Shown: piece after piece, positions 8,214 through 19,215 of the stretch
How the letters are laid out: every line of letters starts with the position of its first letter
Position numbering within the stretch: position 1 is the stretch's first letter
Source: Rhizophagus sp. LPA8_4_AMF
Lineage: Eukaryota; Glomeromycota; Glomeromycetes; Glomerales; Glomeraceae
Direction of reading: 5' to 3'
Assembly (NCBI GenBank): GCA_021464525.1
Contig: JADRCO010000699.1
Coordinates: 1 to 27,970 of the forward strand
DNA: 27,970 bases
Notes under the pieces: model-generated
The model's database searches: none
The model's input: only the letters and a program-made list of their open reading frames with translations
Told to the model about the DNA's origin: nothing
Position numbers and translations under genes: made by a program

Positions 8214-9948
8214 TCAGTTTCTTGGTTTAATTTCAACTAATAATTCGACACAAGCGACTATAAAACCGATATTCGTAGTTTTCATAGGACAATCCATATC
8301 TACTAAATTAATTTCATATTTCCTAAACAATAAAGCCATCAAACAAATTAATTGAATCATTGCCAACTTTCTTCCTGGACATAATCTTAATCCTCCACCA
8401 AACATGATAAATGAATATTTCTTTGGCTCAAAATCTTCAGCCATCCATCTATCAGGGTTAAATTTATCAGGTTCTTTCCAATAATCTTTATTATAATGAA
8501 TAGCATCAATATTGACTCGGAACAATGTATCAACTGGCCATTGATATCCTCCTATTTCATCAGGTTTATCATTACATCTTGCAAATGAGTGCATTATTGG
8601 GCAAATGCGAGCTACTTCTTTTACAATTGCTTCACAGTAATTTAAACTATAAAAATCATCTTTAGTAATTGGTCGTATTTTATCACCTTGGAATGTATTA
8701 TCAATTTCTTTTATCAATTTCTTTTTTACATCTGGGTTTTTTAAAATATAATAGACAATGAATGAAAGCATATTCGCATTCTATATTTTAAATAAAAAAA
8801 AGGAAATGATTAATATTATTTCAAGTTAAAAAATAATATTAAAATTATAAAATAAACCAAAATTTATATTTTTCTAAAAAATTTACTTTATAATTTCCAC
8901 TAATAATTCCTTCAAGTAAACTAAAACGAATTTCAGTATCAGTCATAGATCTCGCGACTTCACCAGCTTCGATATAATTAAAATCACGAAATGTATTTTT
9001 AATAATCATCGATGTCAACATATCATGCGGTAGGGGTTCATTCAATGGCATATCTTCAATTTCTTCTCTACGTCTCTTAATAATTGCACCCAGTACTTGA
9101 TTAAGAAATCCCATGTTCTGAAGTATATCATCTGCTTTATTTTTAAAAAATGGAATATAATGTCGTAAGAAAGGAGAAATGATATAAAATATTGAATATC
9201 CCGTAAGATGTTTATGAAGTGCTTGAACTAATTTCACAGAATCTTCGACTATTGCTGCTGATGGATGATCAGATTTTTCATCAAAATAAGTTGCCATTAA
9301 ATAAGATCTTTCACCGGTTAACAATTTAATCATCAAATCAGTTGAGTAATGATTAAACCATTGAGAAATATTCAATATTATCTTATTTTCTTTAATAATT
9401 TCTTCTTTAAGAAATAACCTATTCCAATAACTTTCTAATTCAATGAAAAGAACATTTGTCCAATGAATAGCTTCATTAGTAAATTTCGGTGACAGAATGG
9501 CTTGTGAAAAAAAATGACGATTACGTGTCCATGATTTAAAATTAGTATTAAACGCGACTCCTTTTCCTTCAATTCCCAATTCTTCTGGTCCTTTGCAATT
9601 GGGAAATCTCATCCAATGCTTACTTTTTTCAGATAAAAAGTTTTCAAGATAATCTCTTTGACATAAAACTATGGATCGTATATTCGCAAAAGTCGAATAA
9701 GTTGAATAAGACTCATGTATGTCACCATATTTTTCGTAACAATATTTGTAAAACATTTGTGCATCTCCATTAAATAACCAATAAATTTGTGGCAAATTAC
9801 CTATGAATGGGAATGGGAATGGACCGGGTAAAGGATTGACACGAGTAAAATATGTATAATAATAATATGATACATATGTAATTAAAATTGTACTTAACAA
9901 TAAAATATAATCATTAATTTCAATATTCTCAAGTAATTTAAAAATCAT
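8214..9948 (-). CDS. Cytochrome P450 monooxygenase-like protein, copy C, with non-canonical I-helix
   Basis: Exon 1 is 9948-8887, the intron 8886-8781 (106 nt, GTAAAT donor, TAG acceptor, phase 0) and exon 2 8780-8214, giving 542 residues, normal for an endoplasmic-reticulum P450. Residues about 12-35 form the N-terminal membrane anchor, followed by the Pro-rich hinge PLPGPFPFPF. Visible P450 marks are C-helix W140-x-x-x-R144, ExxR at E409/R412, NPDRW, and the heme loop FGGGLRLCPGRK with C488 as iron ligand. The I-helix is odd. Where copies D, E and G read GGTDT-TAN, this one reads SGNYK-NAN, so both the acid and the Thr used for O2 activation are absent. It may be an isomerase- or peroxygenase-like P450, or be starting to decay. 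An in-frame ATG at 10008 would add 20 Lys/Asn-rich residues; I chose 9948 because the family starts just before the anchor and the extra codons look like an A-rich leader. Substrate unknown. Confidence 0.8.
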
Positions 9949-10018
9949 CTTATCGTTTTTGTTTATTTTTTTTTTATTTTTTTTTTTGTAATTTAACAGC
10001 CCTTTCAAGCTTTTGAAC

Positions 10019-10130
10019 CTTTTCAGGGATATATATAATTTTTGTTAATCTGCAAATTATTTTACATATATGAACATTCCGACACTTAAAATTAATTACG
10101 ATATCCTTCGCGATTAAAACTTTAAACATA
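10019..10130 (-). promoter_or_regulatory. Shared P450 upstream block (copy C version)
   Basis: It lies 70-180 bases upstream of the chosen start of copy C. It contains TTTTCAGGGATAT, AATCTGCAAATTATTTTACAT, a GAACATTCCGACACTTAAAA segment and CCTTCGCGATTAAAACTTT, in the same order as upstream of A, B and D. The C/D-identical TTCGCGATTA is the best candidate for a factor site. Regulation is inferred from conservation only. Confidence 0.45.
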
Positions 10131-12386
10131 GTAACTTCCAGGATTTAATGCGTCAAATAGACAATGAATTGGTATGATATGCCGATCATTTAACTACACG
10201 TGTTAAATGTGATTACCTTTGCAGATCCTAATAAGAAATCGCCAATATTATCAATCATCATTATTATAGGATTTAACGATTATGTAGCGTCAAGCTTCAT
10301 ACTATATATTAAATCTGGGTAATAAAAAAAAAATTATGAGGCTGTATATACATATATATATACTTATACAGTTATATATATACAGTTTAACTTGGTGAGC
10401 CAAATTTCCTAATAATTCATTAAGTGTACTGTAGCTGAGATCATGCTTTTTAAATTTTTAATTGAATATTCCATTATAATTCTATAAAGGCTGATCATGA
10501 AACGATCTACCGCATACGCAGTAGAAAGTATATTCCAGAGTTTTAACACGAGCATGTTTAAATCTTCATAATAATAAGATGTATGAGTATAATTAATAAG
10601 GGGTTGTGGTTTTGAATGATATTCTGAAGCTCCTGACAACTAATAGCTCTATTTACTACCATATTCAATTTTCAATTAATGGGGCTAATTATAAAACATT
10701 GAATACACAATAATATAAATATAACAACTCAGAAATAAGTTTAACCATAAATATTTTAATTATTTTGTCATAAGCATTTTTATTCAAATTATTCGCAATA
10801 ATCATACTCCTATCTTGTATATAGTTCATTTTACATTATTGATTTTTTAATTGGGTTCATTTTAAATCCATACATTGAAAGGAAAATATTGACAGGATTA
10901 TGTAAAAATTTGGAAAATAATAAAACCTAAGACTAGACATGATAAGAGTCCAGGGGAGGTTATTGGAGGGTTGTTTTTCGCCAAGAAATTATGTAGAAAC
11001 GGAATAAATGTGAAATGGTCATAATAAAAGGGGGTAAGATTCTCACATTCATTCTATTGGCCGATTTAAAATTAAAATAAGGAGACTTTTAACAATCAGC
11101 TAAAAAATAAAATATTATGAATAAAAAAATTTCTGGCCAAAATTTACATTTCAGTATGTTTTAATCGCTTAATTTCGATAATTTATTATGTTAGCCCGAA
11201 TTAATCCTTTATGATAACAACAACCGTTTTCACATTAAATCAATCATAGCAATTAAAAGGATGAGTAAATGATAAATAATAGGCACGGGATTCTGATCGT
11301 CATGATGTGTTACAAATGGATTTTGACTAACCGAAAAAAACTATCCCCGAAAAAGGGGGCTCCATAATGTGATCAGATGATTTGCCGATCAGCTATAAAG
11401 AAAAAAGAAAAAAAATATTTTTTTTTTCACGGACATATTTCTTCACAACTTTTTTACTAAATTTCATAACCTAAAGTATTTAAAGTTTATGTTTCAATGA
11501 GTATTTTATGTAAAAATAAGTTTTGAGATTCCTATTTTTGCTTTCAAGCGATACCACACGACTCCATCGTAAGTTTTATCATTATGAAGTTATTTTTGAT
11601 TGTAAATATATCGACTAAAAAAATGGAGAGATTTTTTTAATTTTTAGAGCAATCATTTAAAAAGCTTTCAGTTTTAACTTATTTAGTGGTTCATGAGTTT
11701 TTACTTTATAAGATTTTAGTATTTTTTAATATTAGGGAAACATTTTTTTTATAAGGAATTTTTTTAATAATTTTTTATATAATTTATTATTCTTTCTTAA
11801 TAAATTTATCTTGTAATATTGTATGAGATAAATTTATATTATTATTTATTGGTGGTTTTTGTATTTTAATAAGTTTTTATCTTTTTTGTGGTGGTGTCGG
11901 TTGTTTTCTTGTGGTTTGGTATATTTTTTTTTTTTAAATAATTGATCGATAAATTCACCTGATCACACGGCTAGTTTGAAAATGGGGAAATATTATTGAA
12001 GACGAAACATAATACACTCTGATTTACCTTATTTATAATCATGCCTATTCCTAAGAAGTGAGTTGAAGGATTTACATTGAAGTTAATGTAACGCTTAAAT
12101 GATTTATTAAAGATTTTAAGAAAAATTCCAGCGAATTATACTTTCCTAAAAAAAGAAAGAATACATATAATTATTATGAAGATAAATAAGATTCCCTGCT
12201 TTGGAAGAGAGAGGTTTCTTTTCTGACGAGAACACTCAGGACAGGCGAACTTTTTTTTTTAATCCCTGCCTTTATTGCTGATGGGTCTAAACCTAGATTG
12301 TGTTCGATCCGATTGTTCACAAGATGGATCATATGAAAAATACAGTATAAGGAATGATAATTTGTTGCCACTTGATCAACATCGAT

Positions 12387-12509
12387 CGGGGGGAATCGAG
12401 AAAGAAGGGAAGATAAAAAAGGGAAGATAAAAAAGGAAAGGACAAGAACGAGGGGAAGAACGAGGGGAGAAGGGTGAGAGGGGAAAAGCGAGGGCAGGGG
12501 ATGGAAGTA
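12387..12509. repeat. Polypurine tract of about 120 bp
   Basis: The plus strand is about 90 percent purine over this stretch, with internal short repeats (GGGAAGATAAAAAA twice, GAACGAGGGGA twice). It is far more G-rich than the surrounding AT-rich DNA. Such tracts can form triplex DNA. No function is shown here. Confidence 0.65.
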
Positions 12510-12660
12510 TGATTCTCATCATTACGCAAAGTTTATGACATTAATTAAATATTTTTTATTGTTATTAAAAAATACTTTGCCGAGTTGTCATCACCAACAA
12601 GGGTTTAATTTTTGGGCTTATACAAAACTTGCAATAAAATACTAGCTCTTGTTCGCAATT

Positions 12661-12803
12661 AGTCTTTTTATATATATAGATTTATTATCTTAATTAATTT
12701 AATTTTTTTTTGTATTTTTTTCATCTCTCTTCTATAAGTTCGTCTTCTTATATATATATAGATTTATTATCCCAATTCATAATTATTTTTTTTTTGTATT
12801 TTA
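12661..12803. repeat. Two diverged direct copies of a 60-bp AT-rich unit
   Basis: GTCTTTTTATATATATAGA with the following ATTTATTATC and a T-run plus GTATTTT (12662-12720) recurs at 12742-12803 with the same order of words. About 20 unrelated bases separate the two. No coding content. Confidence 0.55.
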
Positions 12804-13047
12804 TTAACGTATCTTTTTAGAGTAATAATGTGATAGAAAAGTGATTACTTCATTTCTTTATAATGATTATAAAATTTCTTTTAAATGTGAAAATAAATTT
12901 TTTTTATTTTTAGTACTTGTCTTCACTAACTTGTCTTGTACGATAAAATATTGTTAATTTATTTTACTTAATAAATTCATTTTATTAACATAGTATAAAG
13001 TAAAAAAAGAATTGTAAATAAAACCATAAATTCTAAATATAAAATTA

Positions 13048-14739
13048 TCAATTTTTTGGTTTAATCTTAACTAACAATTCAGTGCAAACAGTTATAGCAG
13101 AAGATTCGGTTCTTAAAGGAGCATTCATATCTACTAAATCAACTTCATATTTTCTATATAATAGAGCAATCAAACAAACTAATTCAATCATTGCCAATTT
13201 TCTTCCTGGGCATAATCTTAATCCTCCACCAAACATAATAAAAGAATTTTTTTTTGGCTCAAAACCTTCAACCATCCATCTATCAGGGTTAAATTTATCA
13301 GGATCTTCCCAATAATCTTTATTATCATGAATAGCATCAATATTGACCCGAAACAATGTACCAGTTGGCCATTGATACCCTGCTATTTCACTAGGTTTAT
13401 CAATATATCTTGTAAAGGAAGATACAGCTGGATAGACACGAGATACTTCTTTTGCAATCGCTTCGCAGTATTTTAAGTTATGAAAATCATTTTCGGTGAT
13501 TGGTCGCATTTTGTCACTTTGGAATATTCTATTAATTTCTTCTATCAATTTCTCTTTCACGTTTGGATTATGTGCAAGGTAATAAATAATGAATGAAAAT
13601 GTATTCGCAGTCTATATTAGAAAAAAATGGATTTTTTAATGTAATTTTAGGTTAAGATTCTGTAATTCTTTGAAAATTTTACTTACCGTGTCAGTTCCAC
13701 CAAGGAATCCATCAAGTATAATGGCACGAATATCATCATCAGCCATAGGTCTCATAGCTTCACCATCAACAGTTTCGATATATTTAATATCACGAGGTGT
13801 GTTCGCGATAATCACCGATGTCAACATATCATTTGACAAGGGTTCATCCAATGGTGTATTTTCAATTACTTGTCTACGTCTCTTAATAATTGCATCCATT
13901 TTTTGATTAATAAATTTCTTATTTTGGATTATATCATCTGCTTTATTCTTAAAAAATGGAACATAATGTCGTAAGAAAGGAGAAACAAAGTAAAACATTG
14001 AAAATCCCAAAAGATGTTTACGAAGTGCATGAACTAATTTTACAGAATCATCGACTATTGCTGAATGATGATCAGATTTTTCATCACTGAGAGTATCATA
14101 ATAAGCTGCCATTGTATAAGATCTTTCTCCAGTTAACAATTTAATAATCATATCATTTGTGTAATGATTAAACCATTGAGAAATATTTAATATATTTTTG
14201 TTTTCTTTGATAATTTCTTCTTTTAAAAATAATTTATTCCAATAACTTTCTAATTCAATAAAAAGGTCGTTTGTCCAATCAATAGCTTCAATAATAAATT
14301 TTGGTGACAGAATGGCTTGTGAAAAAAAATGACGATTATATTTCCATGATTTAAAATCATTATTTAACAATAATCCTTTCCCACTAACTCCCAATTCTTC
14401 TGATCCTTTGCTGTTGGGAAGTCTCATCACATGTGCATTTTTTGTTGAAGGCGATAAAAGCTTTTCAATATATTCCGTTCGGCATAAAATTATGGATCGT
14501 ACACTACTCAGATGAACTTCGTATATGTCCCCATATTTCTTATGATTATCTTCATAAAAAATTTTGGTATTTCCTTTAGACAGCCAATAAAGTTGAGGTA
14601 AATTACCAACGAATGGGAATGGGAAAGGGCCGGGCAAAGGATTGACACGAGTAAAATATTTATAATAATATCGCGCCACATAAACCATTAGTGTGGTACT
14701 TAACAATAAAAAGTAATCCCTAATTTCAAAATTTTCCAT
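13048..14739 (-). CDS. Cytochrome P450 monooxygenase, copy D
   Basis: Exon 1 is 14739-13687, the intron 13686-13612 (75 nt, GTAAGT donor, TAG acceptor, phase 0) and exon 2 13611-13048, giving 538 residues. It starts MENFEIRDYF, with a membrane anchor at about 8-28, so the enzyme should sit on the ER membrane facing the cytosol. All class marks are present: PLPGPFPFPF hinge (34-43), C-helix W132-x-x-x-R136, I-helix G347-G-T-D-T351 followed by T352 across the intron, ExxR at E406/R409, NPDRW at 459-463, and heme loop FGGGLRLCPGR with C485. It should need an NADPH-P450 reductase encoded elsewhere. CYP family and substrate cannot be assigned by eye. It is co-oriented with copies C and E. Exon 2 has almost the same heme-loop DNA as copy E. 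The start agrees with the family; no earlier in-frame ATG is needed. Confidence 0.93.
13126..13257. repeat. 132-bp near-identical patch shared with copy E
   Basis: This part of exon 2 of copy D matches 16391-16522 in copy E with a single mismatch and no gap, across the heme-binding loop and the following helix. Flanking exon sequence, introns and spacers differ much more, as expected of gene conversion. Confidence 0.8.
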
Positions 14740-16309
14740 TGTTTCTCTTTTCTTATTTTATATCTTATTTCTTATTTTTATGTTATTTACTGGCTTCTTT
14801 AACCAGAGGAATGTGTCTTGGTGTATTTATATTATTTTTTTTTTTATTGCAATTCATTATAATTGCACTTAGTAAGAAGATATTCATTATTATTTATCTA
14901 ATTATAAATTTTTTGCACACATGATCATTCAAACATTAAATTACAACACTAAGATAAGATTATCTTCGCGATTAGAAATTTTTATTTAGTAATATAATAT
15001 AAACAGTATACATGTGATTCTTCTCTTTAGATCAGGATATTATGAGAATTAATAAAATTGGGACTTACACATCCACTGCTGATCATGAAGTTCACGAACG
15101 TAAAGATAGAATGCCGTGTGATCACTGTGATCCACAGTACTGCTGTATCATTACGATTGTTTATACATAAGTTTTAAATGATTACTCGTAATATAAATTT
15201 TGAAATATGAACTTAGTAATAAGATAACTAATATTTTTCTTTCTTGAATTAACTCTAATATTCCCGGATCGTCATTGGACAACTAATGCGATTCGTTTTC
15301 AATTTGACGAAACTCTAAGTACGCCCCGAATAAATTTAATCTCAAAAAAATTTCTACTTTTTCTTTAAATAGCTGGTACATGTAGTACTTCATTACTCAC
15401 CAGTAATCATATTTTTATTTTGTATAACTGTTCATGTAGTCATGTTCTTTCTTGTGGAACAAATACAACTAAATACATTGGTAATCATTTATTACTATAA
15501 AGTTTTTTTTCGTACAAAATTGTTATTATATTCAATCATGTAAATATTCAAAGTTACGTATTATTTATTGATTGTATTTTAAGTTAAAAAATTATTTATC
15601 CTTATATTAAAAAAAAAAAAAATATAAGCAAAAAAGCTTATATATTTTTTTTTGCAGATTTATTTATATTAAAACGAAAAGTATCAAGCTAAGTTAAAAT
15701 GTTTGATAACGAAAAATATATATAAAAAAAAATCAAACTAATAACGTTGTTTGATTTCCAGACAATATTCCTTAATTCAAGCCAAAATTTATAATTTCAG
15801 TCGTGTTAATCACCAGAATTCAAATTAAGATATTTCAATTTAATTATATTAATTATTGTACGTGTACACGATAACACTAGTACACTATTCTCGACAAAAA
15901 TACTTTCACTTTATTAATTAGATCATACGAAACGTGAGGTCGGTTGGATTATTGGATAAATTGTTAAAAATCATGTGACAATTACCACCATTAATTAATG
16001 TATCATTTTAACAACGATCATAATTCAAAATATATGACTGATTTACTGAATAATACAAAGCGTGTAAAAAATTTATCAGCATGATATTACTATGATATTA
16101 AATGCATTTTGAATGACAGTGACACTGCACGCTACGAGCAGTTATATGATTCTTAATAAAATATTATTAATTTATTAAATAGTTAAAAAATGTTTAAATA
16201 TATGATATTTCATAAATTGCAATAAATTATACTATATGATAATAGGTTATATATACATGTAAATATTAAAATATTTATCGTCCGAAAACATCTTTTGAAT
16301 ACAAGTACA
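14740..16309. other. Intergenic region between copies D and E
   Basis: The first 250 bases include the shared upstream block of copy D. A hairpin-forming A/T stretch lies at about 15608-15652 (ATATAAGC / GCTTATAT with A- and T-runs outside). The rest is AT-rich, with no gene recognised on either strand. Confidence 0.5.
14908..14980 (-). promoter_or_regulatory. Shared P450 upstream block (copy D version)
   Basis: Located 170-240 bases upstream of the copy D start. GCACACATGATCATTCAAACATT and ATCTTCGCGATTAGAAATTT correspond in order to the blocks of copies A (5063-5125) and C (10063-10125). The TTCGCGATTA word is identical to that of C. Confidence 0.42.
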
Positions 16310-18006
16310 TCAATTTCTTGGTTTGATTTTAACTAATAATTCAGTGCAAACAGTCAAACCACCACCATTTATAGTTTTTAAGGGAGCATCCATATCTACT
16401 AAATCAATTTCATATTTTCTATATAATAGAGCAATCAAACAAACTAATTCAATCATTGCCAATTTTCTTCCTGGGCATAATCTTAATCCTCCACCAAACA
16501 TAATAAAAGAATTTTTTTTTGGTTCAAACCCTTCAATCATCCATCTATCAGGATTAAATTTATCAGATACTTCCCAATAATCTTTATTATCATGAATAGC
16601 ATCAGCATTGATTCGAAACAATGTGTCAGCTGGCCATTGATACCCCGCTATTTCACTAGGTTTATCAATATATCTTGCAAACGAAGTTACAGATGGAAAA
16701 ACACGAGATACTTCTTTTACAATTGCTTCACAGTACTTTAAACTATGGAAATCATCTTTAGTGATTGGTCGCACTTTATCACCTTTAAATACTCTATCAA
16801 TTTCTTCTAACATTTTCTTTTTTACATCTGGATTATGTGCAAGATAATAAATAATGAATGAAATCATATTCGCAGTCTATAATTAAAAAAATTAGAATGG
16901 TTAATATAATCTCAAGTAAAAATTTACTGTTCGTTTGAAAAATTACTTACCGTATCAGTTCCACCAAGGAATCCATCAAGTATATTTCCACGAATTTCTG
17001 TATCAGTCATAGGTCTATTTAAAGCTTCACCCCCAACAGTTTTGGTGTAATTAACATCACGAGGCGTATTTGCAGTAATCGACGATGTCAACATATCATT
17101 TGGTAAAGGTTTATCTAATGGTGTATTTTCAATTTCTTGTCTACGTCTTTTAATAATTGTATCCAGTCTTTTGTTAATAAACTTCATGTTTCGAAGTAAA
17201 TCATCTGCTTTATTCTTGAAGAATGGAACATAATGTCGTAAGAAAGGAGAAACAAAATAAAATATTGAAAATCCCAAAAGATGTTTACGAAGTGCCTGAA
17301 CTAATTTTACAGAATCATCGATAATTGCTGATGGATGATCAGATTTTTCATCACTGAGAGTATCATAATACGCTGCCATTGAATAGGATCTTTCACCAGT
17401 TAACAACTTAATAATCATATCATTTGTGTAGTGATGAAACCATGCAGCAAAATTCGTTTTATTTTTATTTTCCTCTTTATGAAATAATTTATTCCAATAA
17501 CTTTCTAATTCGCCGAAAAGTTTGTTTGTCCAATCAATAGCTTCATTAGTAAATTTTGGTGACAAAATAGCTTGTGAAAAAAATTGACGATTATATTTCC
17601 ATGATTTAAAATCATTATTTGTTAATATTCCTTTCCCACTAATTCCCAATTCTTCTAATCCTTTGCTGTTGGGAAGTCTCATCACGTGTGAATTTTTTGT
17701 CGAAGGCGTTAAAAGGTTTTCAATATACTCCGATCGACATAAAACTATAGATCGTACACCCAAATGTACCTCATATATGTCACCATATTTCTTGAGGTTA
17801 TACCCATAAAATACCTTTGAATCCCCTTTAGACCATAAATAATATTGAAGTAAATTACCAACGAATGGGAATGGGAATGGTCCAGGTAAAGGATTGACAC
17901 GGGTAAAATATTTGTAATAATACCGTGCCACATAGATCGTTAATATGATACTTAGCAAGAAGATATAATCACTAATTTCAAAAATTTCAAATGGTTTCAA
18001 GGCCAT
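16310..18006 (-). CDS. Cytochrome P450 monooxygenase, copy E
   Basis: Exon 1 is 18006-16951, the intron 16950-16877 (74 nt, GTAAGT donor, TAG acceptor, phase 0) and exon 2 16876-16310, giving 540 residues. The N-terminus MALKPFEIFEISDY leads into a hydrophobic anchor (about 13-30), then the Tyr-rich KYFTRVNPLPGPFPFPF linker. W136-x-x-x-R140, I-helix GGTDT (348-352) with T353, E407/R410 of ExxR, NPDRW and heme ligand C486 in FGGGLRLCPGRK are all intact. It is expected to be an ER-bound, reductase-dependent monooxygenase. Its exon 1 is closest by eye to copy G (shared NLLQYYLWSKGD, PSTKNSHV), while its heme-loop DNA is closest to copy D, so it looks like a mosaic. It lacks the IIKEN segment that D and G carry after FLKEE (here FHKEENKNK). 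Confidence 0.94.
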
Positions 18007-18774
18007 CTTATAGTTTCTATTTTCTTTATTAATTTTTGTTTTTATTTTGCTGAGAAATAATAATGTTTTAAGGTATATATATTTATTTGCACTAATTTGT
18101 TTAACTAAGAATAGTCAGTCTAATTATTTAGATATGCGTTATTTATCATCAGAAATCTAAATCTGCAAATTGACAGGATATCACTATGAAATATACATAT
18201 TTAGTAAACTTGTAGAAACCGCATCTTACTTATTAAGGAAGTTCTCGTGATCGTCAATAAAGTATGTGCACTTTCACAGTCTTGTATATACGACATATTT
18301 CTGTCTTTCAAGGTATCTGTATTACGATCTATTCTTTTATTATATTAAGTTCGTCAATTAATGTAATACATTTGCATTTTTTTAGATTTGCGAAATAACA
18401 AATCAAATTCTTGTTCATCCCTATAATTGTGGATGTTTCTTCGTGGAACAAATACATTGGCAATCATATGCTATATAAATGCACTTCATAGTTCAATCAT
18501 ATTTCTTGCATATTATGTGTTAATAAAAAAAATAGGATCAATTTTTACATTAAAGGGTTATCTTTACATTTGTAAGGAAACATGGTTCTACCGTACGTAC
18601 CTAGATGATACGATACTATTGAAAAACCCGAACAGAGTCAAACCGGTTCGTCGGGTTTTTGTCACTTCGGTCCAGATCCGAGTCAGTGCTTATCTGTTAT
18701 CAAATTTATCAAACCCGATTTTGAACCGATGTACCAAACCGAATGGATCAAGTCGCTAAACTAAGAAAAGTTAA
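18007..18774. other. Intergenic region upstream of copy E
   Basis: An AAATCTGCAAATT word near 18159 recalls the upstream block of the other copies, but the rest of that block is not clear. A hairpin AAAAACCCGA / TCGGGTTTTT lies at 18622-18660 inside a GC-richer, CCGA-repeating stretch (18620-18760) that looks like a transposon fragment. The plus-strand open frame 18427-18759 runs into this repeat and is not taken as a gene. Confidence 0.45.
18622..18660. repeat. 10-bp hairpin in a CCGA-rich repeat fragment
   Basis: AAAAACCCGA (18622-18631) pairs exactly with TCGGGTTTTT (18651-18660). Similar AAACCCGA, GAACCGA and AAACCGA words follow to 18745. This is probably a fragment of a MITE; no termini were found. 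Confidence 0.55.
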
Positions 18775-19215
18775 TTTCTTGATCTAATTTCATCATTAAT
18801 TCAGTTACAGCACCACTCATATTAGTTTTCCATATTTTCTAAACAATAAAGCAAACTAATTCAATCATTGCCAACTTTTTTCCTTGGCATTAATCCTCCA
18901 CCAATCATGATAAATGAATATTTCTTACTTTGATTTAAACCTTCAACCATCCAGTTATCAGAATTTTCTCAACAAATCCCATTTTTGTGAATAGCATTAT
19001 AGTGGCCCATTTATATCCCGCTATTTTATCTGGTTTTCAATGCATCTTATAAACGAAGGTATAGCTGGAATAATGCGGGCTACTTCTCTTAAAATATTTT
19101 AAGCTGTGAAAATCATTTCGGTAATTGGTCGCATTTTGTCACCTTGGAATCTTTTGTCAATTTTCTTTTATCAATTTCATTTTCACATATGGATTATGCG
19201 CAAGATAGTAGATAA
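18775..19215 (-). pseudogene. Cytochrome P450 pseudogene fragment, copy F (exon 2 only)
   Basis: This is a degraded version of the second exon alone, lying 770 bases upstream of the start of copy E. Family words can be followed in order on the minus strand: the region after the intron near 19210, the KMRPITE-like segment near 19120-19140, the ExxR surroundings near 19080 (several bases lost), the NPDRW region near 18955 (garbled), the FGGGLRL region near 18900 with a deletion just at the Cys codon, and the C-terminal LxxEI segment near 18790. Multiple frameshifts are present and no exon 1 is found within 19216-22058. It is either a partial duplication or the surviving end of a full copy broken by the repeats to its right. 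Confidence 0.85.

Larger units (their letters stand above)
10009..13047. other. 3-kb intergenic region between copies C and D
   Basis: The right flank of copy C (to about 10400) carries the shared upstream block. Beyond that I see no gene. A minus-strand open frame of 76 codons at 10409-10639 has no recognisable features. About 11850-11935 is G/T-rich on the plus strand, 12387-12509 is a polypurine tract, and 12661-12803 holds two diverged direct copies of a 60-bp AT-rich unit. Around 11145 a segment (CCAAAATTTACATTTCAGT) resembles one at 15783 in the next intergenic gap, so parts of the spacers may also have been duplicated. Confidence 0.5.

Noticed and set aside
8214..9948. Copy C as a plain pseudogene because of its I-helix
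   Set aside because: Both exons are fully open, splice sites are usable, and all other P450 motifs are intact. The odd I-helix residues are shared with A and B, so they are inherited rather than a decay mutation in C. The weaker GTAAAT donor leaves some doubt.
10409..10639. 76-codon minus-strand frame upstream of copy C
   Set aside because: No motif, anchor or signal can be recognised, there is no splice partner, and the composition is like surrounding spacer.
13082..13906. Plus-strand open frames over the P450 exons (13082-13315, 13670-13906; likewise 16323-16580 and 25372-25671)
   Set aside because: They are antisense shadows of conserved P450 exon sequence. The same shadow recurs at the same position in each copy because the minus-strand protein is conserved.
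18427..18759. 110-codon plus-strand frame as a gene
   Set aside because: Its second half is the CCGA-rich repeat with the hairpin at 18622-18660. The first half shows no domain or plausible start context.
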